Shown here in pieces: positions 18,820-27,778 of a stretch of DNA of 64,000 nucleotides. Made by a program: the position numbers and the translations under genes. The DNA is taken from assembly GCF_013607875.1 (NCBI RefSeq), contig NZ_VDES01000002.1, positions 1,184,297 through 1,248,296 of the forward strand. The letters are read 5' to 3'. The first letter of the stretch is position 1. Every line of letters starts with the position of its first letter. The stretch comes from Blastomonas ursincola (GTDB taxonomy: Bacteria; Pseudomonadota; Alphaproteobacteria; Sphingomonadales; Sphingomonadaceae). Under the pieces are notes generated by a model. The model was not told the origin of the DNA. It searched no databases and saw only the letters and a program-made list of their open reading frames with translations.

Positions 18820-19503
18820 TCAGGTCACCGAGATGCGATAGCCGATGCCCGGCTCGTTGACGATCAGCCTGGGGTGGGTCGGGTCCTGTTCGATCTTGCG
18901 ACGCAGCGCCCGGACGGCAACCCGCAGATAATCGAGATCGTGGCGGTGCGCCGGACCCCAGACTTCTTCCAGCAGCCGGTCATGCGTGATGACCCGGCCT
19001 GGTCGGTCGGACAGCGCCCAGAGCAGGTTGAATTCCCGCGGCGTCAGATCGACCTGCGCGCCGCGAATGGTCACGCGGTGGGTGTCGCGGTCGATGCTGC
19101 CTTCGAGGAACTGGCGCTTCGCGCTGTCCGCCTGTGGGCCGGCCTTGCGCCGGAGCGCCGAGCGGATGCGGGCGAGCAGTTCCTCGCTGTCGAATGGCTT
19201 GGTCACGAAATCGTCCGCACCGAGATCGAGTGCGGCGACCTTCTCGTCGGTGGCGTCCCTTGCGGTCAGCACGATCACCGCGATCCCCCGCGCGGAGAGT
19301 TGCGGGACGATTTCCAGACCATCGCGGTCAGGCAGACCCAGATCGAGCAGTGCAACAAGCGGGCTGGGTTCCATCGTCGCAAGGCGCAAGCCTTCAGCCG
19401 CTGTGCCGGCTTCGACATGCGACAGCGCATTGCGTTCGAGCGCGCCAATCAGCAGCCGCCGGATCGCCGGCTCGTCATCGATGATCAGCACGTCGTTACG
19501 CAT
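18820..19503 (-). CDS. kdpE: KdpE, potassium-responsive response regulator
   Basis: A 227-residue OmpR/PhoB-type regulator. The receiver domain has the acidic pocket DDE near residues 9-11, the phosphorylated Asp54 in LLDLGLPD, and the conserved KPF Lys. The DNA-binding winged helix is at residues 130-227 (PREFNLLWAL, then RVAVRALRRKI). The ATG at 19503 is preferred to a GTG two codons earlier because AAGGTG lies just upstream. It overlaps the 3' end of kdpD by 8 bp. It activates kdp transcription on K+ limitation. Confidence 0.95.
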   Translation of the reverse strand: MRNDVLIIDDEPAIRRLLIGALERNALSHVEAGTAAEGLRLATMEPSPLVALLDLGLPDRDGLEIVPQLSARGIAVIVLTARDATDEKVAALDLGADDFVTKPFDSEELLARIRSALRRKAGPQADSAKRQFLEGSIDRDTHRVTIRGAQVDLTPREFNLLWALSDRPGRVITHDRLLEEVWGPAHRHDLDYLRVAVRALRRKIEQDPTHPRLIVNEPGIGYRISVT

Positions 19504-22141
19504 CGGCACCTTGGTCCAGCCTGGCCACCCCTGTCAGCGGCAGCGCAATCTCGAATACCGCACCGCCACCCTCGCGGTTCGATGCGGCGATGCTGCCCCT
19601 TACGGCCTCGACAAAGTTCTTGGCAATCCACAGGCCGAGGCCAGAACCGCCGACCCGGTCGCTTCCCTCAAGCCGGTGGAAGCGATCGAACATGCCGTGC
19701 TGGTCGGCAGGCAGGCCGGGTCCCCGGTCGGCCACGCGGCAGATCAGGGCATTGGCGTGGAGAAGCAGCTCGACATCGACGCGGCTGTCAGGCGGCGAGA
19801 ATTTCAGCGCATTGTCGATCAGGTTTATGAGCACGTGCCGCAGCAGCAGCGGATCGCTCTGCACCAGCGGGCAGTCCTCATCGATGCTGGCCTTCACGCG
19901 GCTTCCCGGCCGGTCCTGGCGCAGATCGCGCAGCACGGCATGGATGATGTCGGTCAGGTCCACGCTTTCCCATTTCGGCTCGATCGATCCGTCCTCTATC
20001 CGCGAGGCTTCGAGCAGATCGTTGAGGAAGCGTTGCAGCCGGCGCGTCTCACTGCGCGCGATGCGCACCTCGTCGGCATAGGCGCCCTCGGCCGGGATGG
20101 CTTCGGTCGCGGCTATCACGGCGGTGAGCGGCGTGCGCAGGTCATGCGCGATGCTGCCGAGCAGCGCCCCGCGCAGCCGGTCGCGCTCGCGCAGACCATC
20201 GACCTGCCGCGCTTCGGCTTCCAGCACCAGCCGCTCGTGCGCCAGTGCCGTCTGATCGACCAGTGAGGCAAGCAAGGTCGCGTCATCGGGCCGGATCACC
20301 CGCTCGTTGCTCGATCGCGCCACGCCCAGCGCCCCCATGGTGCCGAGTGCGGTCTTGAGCGGGTGGAATTGCCAGTCCGCCGATGCCAGCGTTCCGGTGT
20401 CGCGGCCAGCCGTCTGGCCATGCTCCAGCGCCCAGCGCGCGGCGGTCTCATCGACCATTTCGAGTTGCGCAAAGTCCTCATTGCCGCGCACGACGACCGC
20501 GCCGTCTTCCAGCGACACGATCATCGCCTGCACATCGAGCAGATTGCCGATTTCCCGACAGGCGACCCTGGCGGTCTCGTCACGGTCGGACAGAGCACCC
20601 ATCAGCCCGGCGAAGCGGGCGAGCGAGGCATTGAGCCGGGCGACCCCGGCGCTGGTTTCGGCCTGGCGGCGCACCTTGCCCGCCAGCGCACCGATCACGC
20701 CTGCAACCGTCGCCAGCACAATGAAGGTGACCAGATCCGCCGGGCTGTGAATCGATAGTGTATAGAGCGGTTCGATAAAGAAGAAATTATAGCCCAGCGC
20801 TGCCCAAAGCGCCGCCCAGAGCCCGGCCCGCATCCGCAGGAACATCGAAGTGATGACCACTGGAAACAGCAGCAGCAGATCGATTGCGCCGGGGGCGATC
20901 CACGGCTTAAGCAGATACAGCACGCCCACGACGGCGGCGACGGCGAGAAAGGCGATGGCATTGTCGCGCTGCGAATAGGGATCATAAGCCCGCACTGGCT
21001 TTTCGTCAGCCTCGTCGAGCGGAACAACATGCACCGGAATGCTCCGGGCATGGCGGATGACATCCTGCGCCACCGATCCGTGTCGCCATTCGAACCAGCG
21101 GCTTCGCCTGCTCTTGCCGATGACGATCTGGCTGGCGCGCAGTGCACGCGCCTGTTCGACCAATGCCTGGCCGACATCCTGCGCCGCGACGGTCATCAGC
21201 GACGCGCCGAGCGAGGATGCCAGTGCCAGATTGTCGGCGAGCTGCTCGCGCTGGCTGCCCGCGACGCCGCGCGCGCTCGCGCTCTCCACGACGACCGCAG
21301 TCCAGGGCACGTGCAGCAGATCGGCCATGCGCTTGGCCTGGCGCACCACGCGCGCGCCGCCTCTGCCGGGGCTGACCGCCACCATCAGGCGCTCGCCGGA
21401 AACGAAATCAGCCCGCTCGCCGCTCAGTTCGAGCTGGCTGCTGAGCCGGCGGTCCACATTATGCGCGGCGAAGCGCAGCGCCAGTTCGCGCAGCGCGGCG
21501 AGCTTGTTGGGCGTGAAGAAATTGGCGAGCGCGCGGCCCGCGGTGTCGGGCAGATAGACCTTGCCCGCGCGCAGCCGCTCGATCAGCGCCTCGGGCGGCA
21601 GATCGACGACGATCAGTTCGGCGTCTTCCAGAAAGCTGTCGGGAATGGTCTCGCGCACCCGGATATGCGTGAACCCCGCGACCAGATCGTTCAGGCTCTC
21701 GATATGCTGGATGTTGACCGTGGAGGCGACATCGATCCCCTCGGCGAGCAGTTCGGCGACATCCTGCCAGCGCTTGGGATGGCGGCTGCCCGGCGCGTTG
21801 GTGTGCGCCAGTTCGTCCACCAGGATCAGGCTGGGCCGCCGGGCCAGCGCAGCGTCGAGATCGAACTCCTCGAGCCTGTGCCCCTGATGCTCGACCGAAC
21901 GCCGGGGCAGGATCTCGAACGGGGCGAGCAGTGCCTGGGTTTCGCCCCGGCCATGGGTCTCCGCGACCCCTATGACCACGTCCTCGCCCTCGGCCTTGCG
22001 CCGGGCGGCCTCCTGCAACATGCGATAGGTCTTGCCGACGCCGGGGGCCGCGCCGAGATAGACGGTGAGCTTGCCCTGCTGCTCAGCCCTGGCCATGCGC
22101 AGGAAGCGATCGGCATCGCGCTCGGGAAGGGCTTCGTTCAT
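19496..22141 (-). CDS. kdpD: KdpD, sensor histidine kinase for K+ limitation
   Basis: Full-length at 881 residues. The N-terminal KdpD domain has Walker A GAAPGVGKT (about residues 30-38) and Walker B LVDELAHTN. Next comes a universal-stress-protein-like domain, then four closely spaced membrane helices (about residues 400-490), a GAF-like domain, the dimerisation helix with IAHDLRTPL, and the ATPase with GLGLWIAKNFVEA. It autophosphorylates and passes phosphate to KdpE. It lies 11 bp after kdpC and overlaps kdpE, so the sensor pair is co-transcribed with the pump. Confidence 0.96.
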   Translation of the reverse strand: MNEALPERDADRFLRMARAEQQGKLTVYLGAAPGVGKTYRMLQEAARRKAEGEDVVIGVAETHGRGETQALLAPFEILPRRSVEHQGHRLEEFDLDAALARRPSLILVDELAHTNAPGSRHPKRWQDVAELLAEGIDVASTVNIQHIESLNDLVAGFTHIRVRETIPDSFLEDAELIVVDLPPEALIERLRAGKVYLPDTAGRALANFFTPNKLAALRELALRFAAHNVDRRLSSQLELSGERADFVSGERLMVAVSPGRGGARVVRQAKRMADLLHVPWTAVVVESASARGVAGSQREQLADNLALASSLGASLMTVAAQDVGQALVEQARALRASQIVIGKSRRSRWFEWRHGSVAQDVIRHARSIPVHVVPLDEADEKPVRAYDPYSQRDNAIAFLAVAAVVGVLYLLKPWIAPGAIDLLLLFPVVITSMFLRMRAGLWAALWAALGYNFFFIEPLYTLSIHSPADLVTFIVLATVAGVIGALAGKVRRQAETSAGVARLNASLARFAGLMGALSDRDETARVACREIGNLLDVQAMIVSLEDGAVVVRGNEDFAQLEMVDETAARWALEHGQTAGRDTGTLASADWQFHPLKTALGTMGALGVARSSNERVIRPDDATLLASLVDQTALAHERLVLEAEARQVDGLRERDRLRGALLGSIAHDLRTPLTAVIAATEAIPAEGAYADEVRIARSETRRLQRFLNDLLEASRIEDGSIEPKWESVDLTDIIHAVLRDLRQDRPGSRVKASIDEDCPLVQSDPLLLRHVLINLIDNALKFSPPDSRVDVELLLHANALICRVADRGPGLPADQHGMFDRFHRLEGSDRVGGSGLGLWIAKNFVEAVRGSIAASNREGGGAVFEIALPLTGVARLDQGADA

Positions 22142-22152
22142 CGCTTCCAGCC

Positions 22153-22707
22153 TTAGCGGCCCAGCTTGTCGAGTGCCATATTCAGCTCGAGCACATTAAC
22201 GATCCGGTCCGGGGCGAACGCTCCACCGGGGGCAAAGGCGAGGCGATCGATCACGGCCTCGACGCTGCGTACCGGCAGACCGCGTGCAGCGGCGACACGT
22301 CCGGCCTGATAGCGCGCACCGGCGAGCGAGATATGCGGGTCAAGCCCACCACCGGATGCTGCGACAAGATCGGCCGGGATCGGATCGTCCTGCGCGGCGG
22401 CGTATCGCGACACGGTTTCGGCGGCGCGCTGCTTCAGCTTGTCGCTGGTGGGCGACAGGTTGCTGCCCATCGCCCCCATGCCGTTGTAATCGGCGGCCGA
22501 GGGACGCGGCCAGAAATAGCGATCCTGCGTGAAATTCTGCGCGATCAGCCGGCTGCCGATAGGCCTGCCATCCTGCACGATGATCGATCCATTGGCCTGG
22601 AAGGGCGCGACGGTCTGAGCAAAGCCTAGGACAACCGCGCCATAGGCCAGGACGCAGATCAGCAATGTCGCGATCCACAGCCGCAGCGAGGGGAGGATAT
22701 GATTCAT
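22153..22707 (-). CDS. kdpC: KdpC, K+-transporting ATPase subunit C
   Basis: A 184-residue subunit with one N-terminal membrane helix and a periplasmic domain (GSRLIAQNFTQDRYFWPRPS, then SGGGLDPHISLAGARYQAGR and ELNMALDKLG). The start was moved to the ATG at 22707 because AGGAAC lies directly upstream; a longer frame would overlap kdpA. KdpC stabilises the KdpFABC complex and contributes to high-affinity K+ uptake. Confidence 0.96.
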   Translation of the reverse strand: MNHILPSLRLWIATLLICVLAYGAVVLGFAQTVAPFQANGSIIVQDGRPIGSRLIAQNFTQDRYFWPRPSAADYNGMGAMGSNLSPTSDKLKQRAAETVSRYAAAQDDPIPADLVAASGGGLDPHISLAGARYQAGRVAAARGLPVRSVEAVIDRLAFAPGGAFAPDRIVNVLELNMALDKLGR

Positions 22708-22733
22708 GATGGTGTTCCTTGTCTGGCCTGGCT

Positions 22734-24392
22734 TCAACGCATCAGCGTGACATGTTCGGCGATCGGTCCGAGTGCCGCAGCGGGGAAGAAGGTGAGCGCG
22801 CCGAAGATCAGGATGGTGATCAGCAGCATGATACCAAAGGTGTTGCCTTCCACGCTCAGCGTGCCCGCGCTCTCGGCGCTGCGCCGCTTGGCCATCAACG
22901 ATCCGACGATAGCGAGCGGAACGAGGATCGGCAGATAGCGGCCGATGAGCATCACGATGCCCGTCGCCCAGTTCCAGGGCGCGGTGTTGTCGCCGAGTCC
23001 CTCGAAGCCCGAGCCATTATTGGCCGCCGACGAGCTGAACTCGTAGAGGATCTCCGAGAAGCCGTGCGCGCCGCTATTGGCGAGCGTATCGACACCCCAG
23101 CTGGTCGCCGCGAACAGCGCGGTGCCGCCCAGGATCAGCACCGGGTGGCTGATCAACGCCAGCACTGCCAGCCGCATCTCGCGCCCCTCGATCCGGTGGC
23201 CGAGATATTCCGGCGTGCGACCGACCATCATGCCCGCCACGAACACCGCGACGATGATGTAGAGGAACATGTTGATCATGCCGACGCCGACGCCGCCAAA
23301 GGTCTCGTTCAGCCACATGCCGGCCATCGGGACCAGCCCTGCGAGCGGGTTCAGGCTGTCATGCATCGCGCCGACCGAGCCGTTGCTGGTCGAGGTGGTG
23401 ATCGCCGCCCAGAGTGGGCCGGTGGTGGCACCGAGGCGCAGTTCCTTGCCTTCCAGATTGCCCACATTCTGTTCGATCGGCAGGTCGGCAAAGGCCTGGC
23501 TCGGCGTAGCCTCGAAGGCGATGACCGCCGTGATCTTGACCAGCAGCAGCGCCGCCATCACGCCGAAGATGGCTCCGGCATGGCGGATGCGTCCGATCAT
23601 CCGGCCGAACATCCAGACGCAGGCCATCGGGATGATGATGATCGCGAACATCTCGATGAAATTCGCCCAGAGCGTCGGGTTCTCGAACGGGTGCGTCGAA
23701 TTGGGGCCGAAAAAGCCGCCGCCATTGGTGCCGAGCTGCTTGATCGCGACAAAGGCTGCGGCGGGGCCACGCGCGATGGTCTGCGCTGCGCCTTCCAGCG
23801 TCGTCACCTGCGCTGCCCCTTCCAGCGTCATCGGCACGCCCGATGCCGCCAACGACAGAGCCACGACCAGCGCGATCGGCAGCAGCACGCAGAACGCGGC
23901 GCGTTGCAGGTCGATGAAGAAATTGCCCATGCTCGGGTGGCCTGCAATCCCCCGCGCCAGCGCGGCGAGCGCGGCGATGCCGGTCGCGGCGGACACGAAC
24001 TGGAGCCACATCAGCCCGGCCAGCTGCGCCAGATAGCTCCAGGTGCTCTCGCCCGAATAATGCTGGAGATTGGTATTTGTCACGAACGAGGCCGTGGTGT
24101 TGAAGATGAGGTGGATCGAGGCTGGTCCCTGGCCGTCCGGGTTGAGCGGCAGCAGGTGCTGAAGCGAGAGCAGCGCGAACACGAAGGCGAACATCACCGC
24201 GTTGAAGACCAGCAGCGCGACCGAATAGGCTTTCCAGTCCTGGTCCTTCGACGAACCGGCAATGCGTGCGAACAGTATATCGGCCTTGGCGTAGCGACCG
24301 GAGAAAAGCGCCGCCATGAACCGGCCCAGCGGCCAGGAGAGCAGTGCGGCACCGCCGACGATCAGCGCGACGGTAAGCAAGGATGCAAGCAT
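22734..24392 (-). CDS. kdpA: KdpA, K+-translocating subunit
   Basis: A 552-residue polytopic channel-like subunit homologous to SKT transporters. The four filter regions are visible, including NTTASFVTNTNLQHYSGE and GTNGGGFFGPNSTHPFENP. It selects and conducts K+ into the KdpFABC complex. It follows kdpB by 18 bp, the reverse of the usual A-then-B order. A small oddity is a 9-residue near-perfect tandem duplication (TLEGAAQVT, 27-bp period, 23781-23834) in a periplasmic loop just before one filter. Confidence 0.96.
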   Translation of the reverse strand: MLASLLTVALIVGGAALLSWPLGRFMAALFSGRYAKADILFARIAGSSKDQDWKAYSVALLVFNAVMFAFVFALLSLQHLLPLNPDGQGPASIHLIFNTTASFVTNTNLQHYSGESTWSYLAQLAGLMWLQFVSAATGIAALAALARGIAGHPSMGNFFIDLQRAAFCVLLPIALVVALSLAASGVPMTLEGAAQVTTLEGAAQTIARGPAAAFVAIKQLGTNGGGFFGPNSTHPFENPTLWANFIEMFAIIIIPMACVWMFGRMIGRIRHAGAIFGVMAALLLVKITAVIAFEATPSQAFADLPIEQNVGNLEGKELRLGATTGPLWAAITTSTSNGSVGAMHDSLNPLAGLVPMAGMWLNETFGGVGVGMINMFLYIIVAVFVAGMMVGRTPEYLGHRIEGREMRLAVLALISHPVLILGGTALFAATSWGVDTLANSGAHGFSEILYEFSSSAANNGSGFEGLGDNTAPWNWATGIVMLIGRYLPILVPLAIVGSLMAKRRSAESAGTLSVEGNTFGIMLLITILIFGALTFFPAAALGPIAEHVTLMR

Positions 24393-24410
24393 GATGAAAT
24401 GTCCTCTCGC

Positions 24411-26426
24411 TCAGGCCAGGCCGAGGCCGGCAACGGCGATGTCGATGAGCTTGATGCCGATGAACGGCGCGACCACGCCGCCCAGGCCATAGATGCCCAG
24501 ATTGCGCAGCAGCTGGCTGGCGGCGGGCATCGGTCGATAGGCCACGCCCTTGAGCGCCAGCGGCACCAGCAGCGGAATGATGATCGCGTTGAAGATGATC
24601 GCGGACAGGATCGCGCTCGACGGCGTTGCCAGCCCCATCACGTTGAGCACGCCCAGCGATGGATAGAGCACGACGAAGATCGCGGGCAGGATCGCGAAAT
24701 ACTTTGCGACGTCATTGGCGATCGAGAAGGTGGTCAGCGCGCCGCGGGTCATCAGCAGCTGCTTGCCGATGCCGATGATCTCGATCAGCTTGGTCGGATC
24801 GCTGTCCAGATCGACCATGTTGCCCGCCTCGCGCGCGGCCTGGGTGCCGGTGTTCATGGCGACGCCGACATCCGATTGCGCCAGCGCGGGCGCATCGTTG
24901 GTGCCGTCGCCGCACATCGCGACCAGCTTGCCGCCGGCCTGTTCCTTGCGGATCAGCGCCAGCTTGTCCTCCGGGGTCGCCTCGGCGAGGAAGTCGTCCA
25001 CCCCGCTTTCGGCCGTGATCGAGGCGGCGGTGAGCGGATTGTCGCCGGTGATCATGACCGTGCGGATGCCCATGCGGCGGAGTTCGGCAAAGCGCTCGCG
25101 GATGCCCGCCTTGACGATGTCCTTGAGGTGGACGACGCCGAGCAGCCGGTTGCCATCGGCGACGGCCAGCGGCGTGCCGCCCGACCGGGCAATGCCCTCG
25201 GATGCCTGACGCAGCGCGGCGGCAGCGGTCGGATCGGCCTTGTCGCCCAGTCGCCGCAGCACGGCATCGACCGCACCCTTGATTAGCGCGCGTTCGCCGA
25301 TCATCAGCCCGCTTACCCGGGTCTGCGAGGTAAAGGCGATGGGTTCTGCCCCTTCGGGCATCGCATCGCCGTCGCCCGCCAGCGCCACGATCGAACGGCC
25401 CTCGGGCGTCGTATCGGCCAAGCTCGAGAGGCGCGCAGCCGCGACCAGATCGCCAAGGGCCACGCCTGGCAGCGGCACGAACTCGCTCGCCTGCCGGTCG
25501 CCGATGGTGATCGTGCCCGTCTTGTCGAGCAGCAGCGTGCTGATATCCCCCGCCGCCTCGACCGCGCGGCCCGATTTGGCGAGCACGTTGAAACGGATCA
25601 GCCGGTCCATGCCCGCAATGCCGATCGCCGAGAGCAGTCCCGAGATGGTGGTGGGAATGAGCGCGACGAAGAGCGCAATCAGCACCGGCACGGCAATCTC
25701 GCCCCCAGCATAGGCGGCAAAGGCAGGAAGGGTGCCGACGGCGATCAGGAAGATCAGCGTTAGCCCGGTGAGCAGAACGGTCAGCGCGATCTCGTTGGGC
25801 GTCTTCTGGCGGCTGGCCCCTTCGACCAGCGCAATCATGCGGTCGAGAAACCCGCTGCCGGGTTCTGCCGTGACCTTGATGTCGATCTGATCGGCGATGA
25901 CCATGGTGCCTGCGGTCACCGCAGACCGGTCGCCTCCCGCCTCGCGGATGACCGGCGCGCTCTCGCCGGTGATCGCCGCCTCGTTGACCGAGGCCACCCC
26001 GGCGATGACCTCGCCATCAGCGGGAATGAGCTGCCCCTGGATGACCCGCACCACATCACCTGCGTGGAGCTGGGTCGCCGGAATCTCCTCGACGGAGCCA
26101 TTCTGCAACAGCCGATAGGCGACAAGCTGATCCTTGGTGGAGCGCAGCGACTGTGCCTGCGCCTTGCCGCGCCCTTCGGCCAGCGCCTCGGCAAAATTGC
26201 CGAACAGCACGGTCAGCCAAAGCCAGAAGACCAGCTGCCCCTCGAACAGCGGATCGCCGCTGCCGATGGCCAGATTGCGCACCATCACCACGGTGGCGAC
26301 GGCAGCCACCACGGCAGTCGTGAACATCACGGGGTTGCGCACTAGCGTGCGCGGGTCGAGCTTGACGAAGGAATCGCGCAGGGCCGGGACCACCAGCTTG
26401 CGCTCGAACAGGGATGCGCGCTCCAT
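24411..26426 (-). CDS. kdpB: KdpB, K+-transporting P-type ATPase
   Basis: A 671-residue P-type ATPase. The actuator motif TGES is at residues 153-156 (the Ser corresponds to the inhibitory phosphorylation site in E. coli KdpB), the phosphorylated Asp301 is in DKTGTIT, and the hinge is [12 protein letters not shown]. It powers K+ uptake in the KdpFABC complex. The ATG overlaps the kdpF stop (TGATG). It precedes kdpA here. Confidence 0.97.
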   Translation of the reverse strand: MERASLFERKLVVPALRDSFVKLDPRTLVRNPVMFTTAVVAAVATVVMVRNLAIGSGDPLFEGQLVFWLWLTVLFGNFAEALAEGRGKAQAQSLRSTKDQLVAYRLLQNGSVEEIPATQLHAGDVVRVIQGQLIPADGEVIAGVASVNEAAITGESAPVIREAGGDRSAVTAGTMVIADQIDIKVTAEPGSGFLDRMIALVEGASRQKTPNEIALTVLLTGLTLIFLIAVGTLPAFAAYAGGEIAVPVLIALFVALIPTTISGLLSAIGIAGMDRLIRFNVLAKSGRAVEAAGDISTLLLDKTGTITIGDRQASEFVPLPGVALGDLVAAARLSSLADTTPEGRSIVALAGDGDAMPEGAEPIAFTSQTRVSGLMIGERALIKGAVDAVLRRLGDKADPTAAAALRQASEGIARSGGTPLAVADGNRLLGVVHLKDIVKAGIRERFAELRRMGIRTVMITGDNPLTAASITAESGVDDFLAEATPEDKLALIRKEQAGGKLVAMCGDGTNDAPALAQSDVGVAMNTGTQAAREAGNMVDLDSDPTKLIEIIGIGKQLLMTRGALTTFSIANDVAKYFAILPAIFVVLYPSLGVLNVMGLATPSSAILSAIIFNAIIIPLLVPLALKGVAYRPMPAASQLLRNLGIYGLGGVVAPFIGIKLIDIAVAGLGLA

Positions 26427-26515
26427 CAGAAGCGCTCCGGGGTCATCAGGACGACGACGAGATAGACGAGCAGGCCGACGGCAACGATGCCGGCCAGCGC
26501 AAGATCGAAGGACAT
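26426..26515 (-). CDS. kdpF: KdpF, small stabilising subunit
   Basis: A 29-residue single-helix peptide, [20 protein letters not shown] followed by VVLMTPERF. It shows the KdpF pattern: a short N-terminus, one hydrophobic helix with LLVYLV, and the C-terminal PERF. A strong AAGGAG ribosome site is upstream and the stop overlaps the kdpB start by one base. KdpF helps hold the KdpABC complex together. Easily missed because of its length. Confidence 0.93.
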   Translation of the reverse strand: MSFDLALAGIVAVGLLVYLVVVLMTPERF

Positions 26516-26880
26516 ATGAGCTCCTTGTTTAGCGGAGCGTCAGGTGCGCCTCCGATGCGTGAAAATGCGCGGGGCAAAAGCCGCCCGCGGCATGAAAAAC
26601 GCATGAAAATCGCTTTGTTCACTCGGCATCGGGCGCGGGTTTCACGAGGATTTCATGTCGCAAGGCGTTGATCCACATGGATGTTTCACGTTGCCATGCG
26701 CCATCGGGCCGCCAGCAAGATGCTTCTTGCCCAGACGAGAATTGTCCCGCCGGACTCGTCGAAACTCATGCCCCGGGGCTGGCTCAAATGCCGGTCCCGG
26801 GGTGCCTTTTCGGCTCACCAGTGATCATGGCTTCGTCCACTCCGCCACAGCCTGTTGCTGAGGCTTCTGAGCTTCTATGC
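26516..26880. other. kdp upstream region
   Basis: A 365-bp stretch between the end of cobU and kdpF. The part nearest kdpF carries three phased GCRTGAAAAW repeats. Further out are oppositely oriented TTTCAC/TTTCAT elements (about 26641, 26651 and 26684). No open frame with family resemblance was found. The kdp promoter must lie here. Confidence 0.55.
26557..26610. promoter_or_regulatory. Phased direct repeats, candidate KdpE operator
   Basis: GCGTGAAAAT at 26557, GCATGAAAAA at 26590 and GCATGAAAAT at 26601. The last two are tandem with an 11-bp period and the first is exactly 33 bp (three periods) away, so all lie on one helical face. OmpR/PhoB regulators such as KdpE bind direct repeats with 11-bp spacing. 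The block ends about 40 bp before the kdpF start. Confidence 0.5.
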
Positions 26881-27387
26881 TCACCCTTTGAGCGGCACGA
26901 CGAGTCCCGCAAACATGATCTCGGCGCGATCCGCGATGGCGGCGATGTCTTGATTGAGCCGTCCCGCCATGTCGCGAAACCGGCGCGCCAGCGCATTGTC
27001 CGGGACGATGCCCATCCCGACTTCATTGCTGACCAATATTATCGGCGATTTGGCCGCCAGAAGTGCATCCATCAGCTGCTTCGACACTGCGGGGAAATTC
27101 AGTTCGTTTAAAAGTATGTTGCTCGTCCAGAGCGTCAGGCAGTCGACAAGCAGCACGCGGCCTGGCGCGGCCTCGCGCGTGATCGCTTCTGGCAGGTCGA
27201 TCGGGCATTCGACGGTGCGCCAGCGCGGTCCGCGATCCTGCCGATGCCGCGCAATCCGGTCGGCCATCTCATCGTCAAAAGCCTGCGCCGTGGCCAGATA
27301 GACGAGCTTGCCCGACTGGCTCTCTGCCAGTGCCTGCGCCCGCTCGCTCTTGCCGGAGCGGGCACCGCCCAAGATGAATGTCAGCAC
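26881..27387 (-). CDS. cobU: CobU/CobP, adenosylcobinamide kinase/guanylyltransferase
   Basis: A 168-residue bifunctional enzyme of the nucleotide loop pathway. It phosphorylates adenosylcobinamide and transfers GMP to give AdoCbi-GDP. The P-loop GGARSGKS lies 6 residues from the chosen GTG start, as in characterised CobU/CobP; the frame could extend to a TTG at 27411. The central VECPIDLPEAI and LVDCLTLW, and C-terminal SNEVGMGIVP, are typical. It is transcribed away from the riboswitch-controlled operon, so it may be outside B12 control. Confidence 0.9.
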   Translation of the reverse strand: MLTFILGGARSGKSERAQALAESQSGKLVYLATAQAFDDEMADRIARHRQDRGPRWRTVECPIDLPEAITREAAPGRVLLVDCLTLWTSNILLNELNFPAVSKQLMDALLAAKSPIILVSNEVGMGIVPDNALARRFRDMAGRLNQDIAAIADRAEIMFAGLVVPLKG

Positions 27388-27439
27388 CGCATCGACCCAT
27401 TTCCCTTGCAAAGCGTTTTCACTCGCAATAATGCGGCTA

Positions 27440-27625
27440 CGCGACAGGTTCCCAGAGATGGGATTAATAGGGAACGCGGAAGCAGGGATAAACCCCTGTA
27501 ATCCGCGGCTGTCCCCGCAACTGTGACCGGATAGCGGTCGCCCTGATATGCCACTGGAGGCCTCGGCCTCCGGGAAGGCGGGGCGAATGCGATGACCCGG
27601 GAGCCAGGAGACCTGCCTGACGCAG
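27440..27625 (+). ncRNA. Cobalamin (AdoCbl) riboswitch
   Basis: Conserved elements appear in order: GGTTCCCAGAGATGGGATTA with GGGAACGCGG near 27447-27479, then AATCCGCGGCTGTCCCCGCA followed by ACTGTGACCGG, GCCACTG near 27550, GGGAAGGCGGGGC, and the B12 box region GAGCCAGGAGACCTGCCTG at 27601-27619. It lies in the leader of btuB, about 150 bp before its start, and is expected to turn the btuB/cob operon off when adenosylcobalamin is abundant. Confidence 0.95.
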
Positions 27626-27750
27626 TCGGTCCTTTGCGCGGACGGGGTGTTCAGCGTGATCGAGGTTCATCCTCGCGTGACGACATCGGTCGGGGTTCGC
27701 GCGCGGGTGACAAGCCAGCGACTGATCCGTCGTGCCATCGGCGCGTGTAA

Positions 27751-27772
27751 CCCCTTGTTGTTTTGACAGGGG
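27751..27772 (+). promoter_or_regulatory. Hairpin over the btuB ribosome-binding site
   Basis: CCCC-T-TGT pairs with ACA-GGGG (7 bp, one bulged T, 7-nt loop). The 3' arm is the AGGGG Shine-Dalgarno sequence, 6 nt before the btuB ATG. No T-tract follows, so this looks like a translational switch serving as the riboswitch expression platform rather than an intrinsic terminator. Confidence 0.5.
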
Positions 27773-27778
27773 ATAGCC

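Noticed and set aside
22719-25286. Very long plus-strand frame of 855 codons antisense to kdpA/kdpB
   Set aside because: It mirrors the third-position GC pattern of kdpAB, is rich in Arg/His/Asp/Gln with no fold-like pattern, and both antisense genes are unmistakable.
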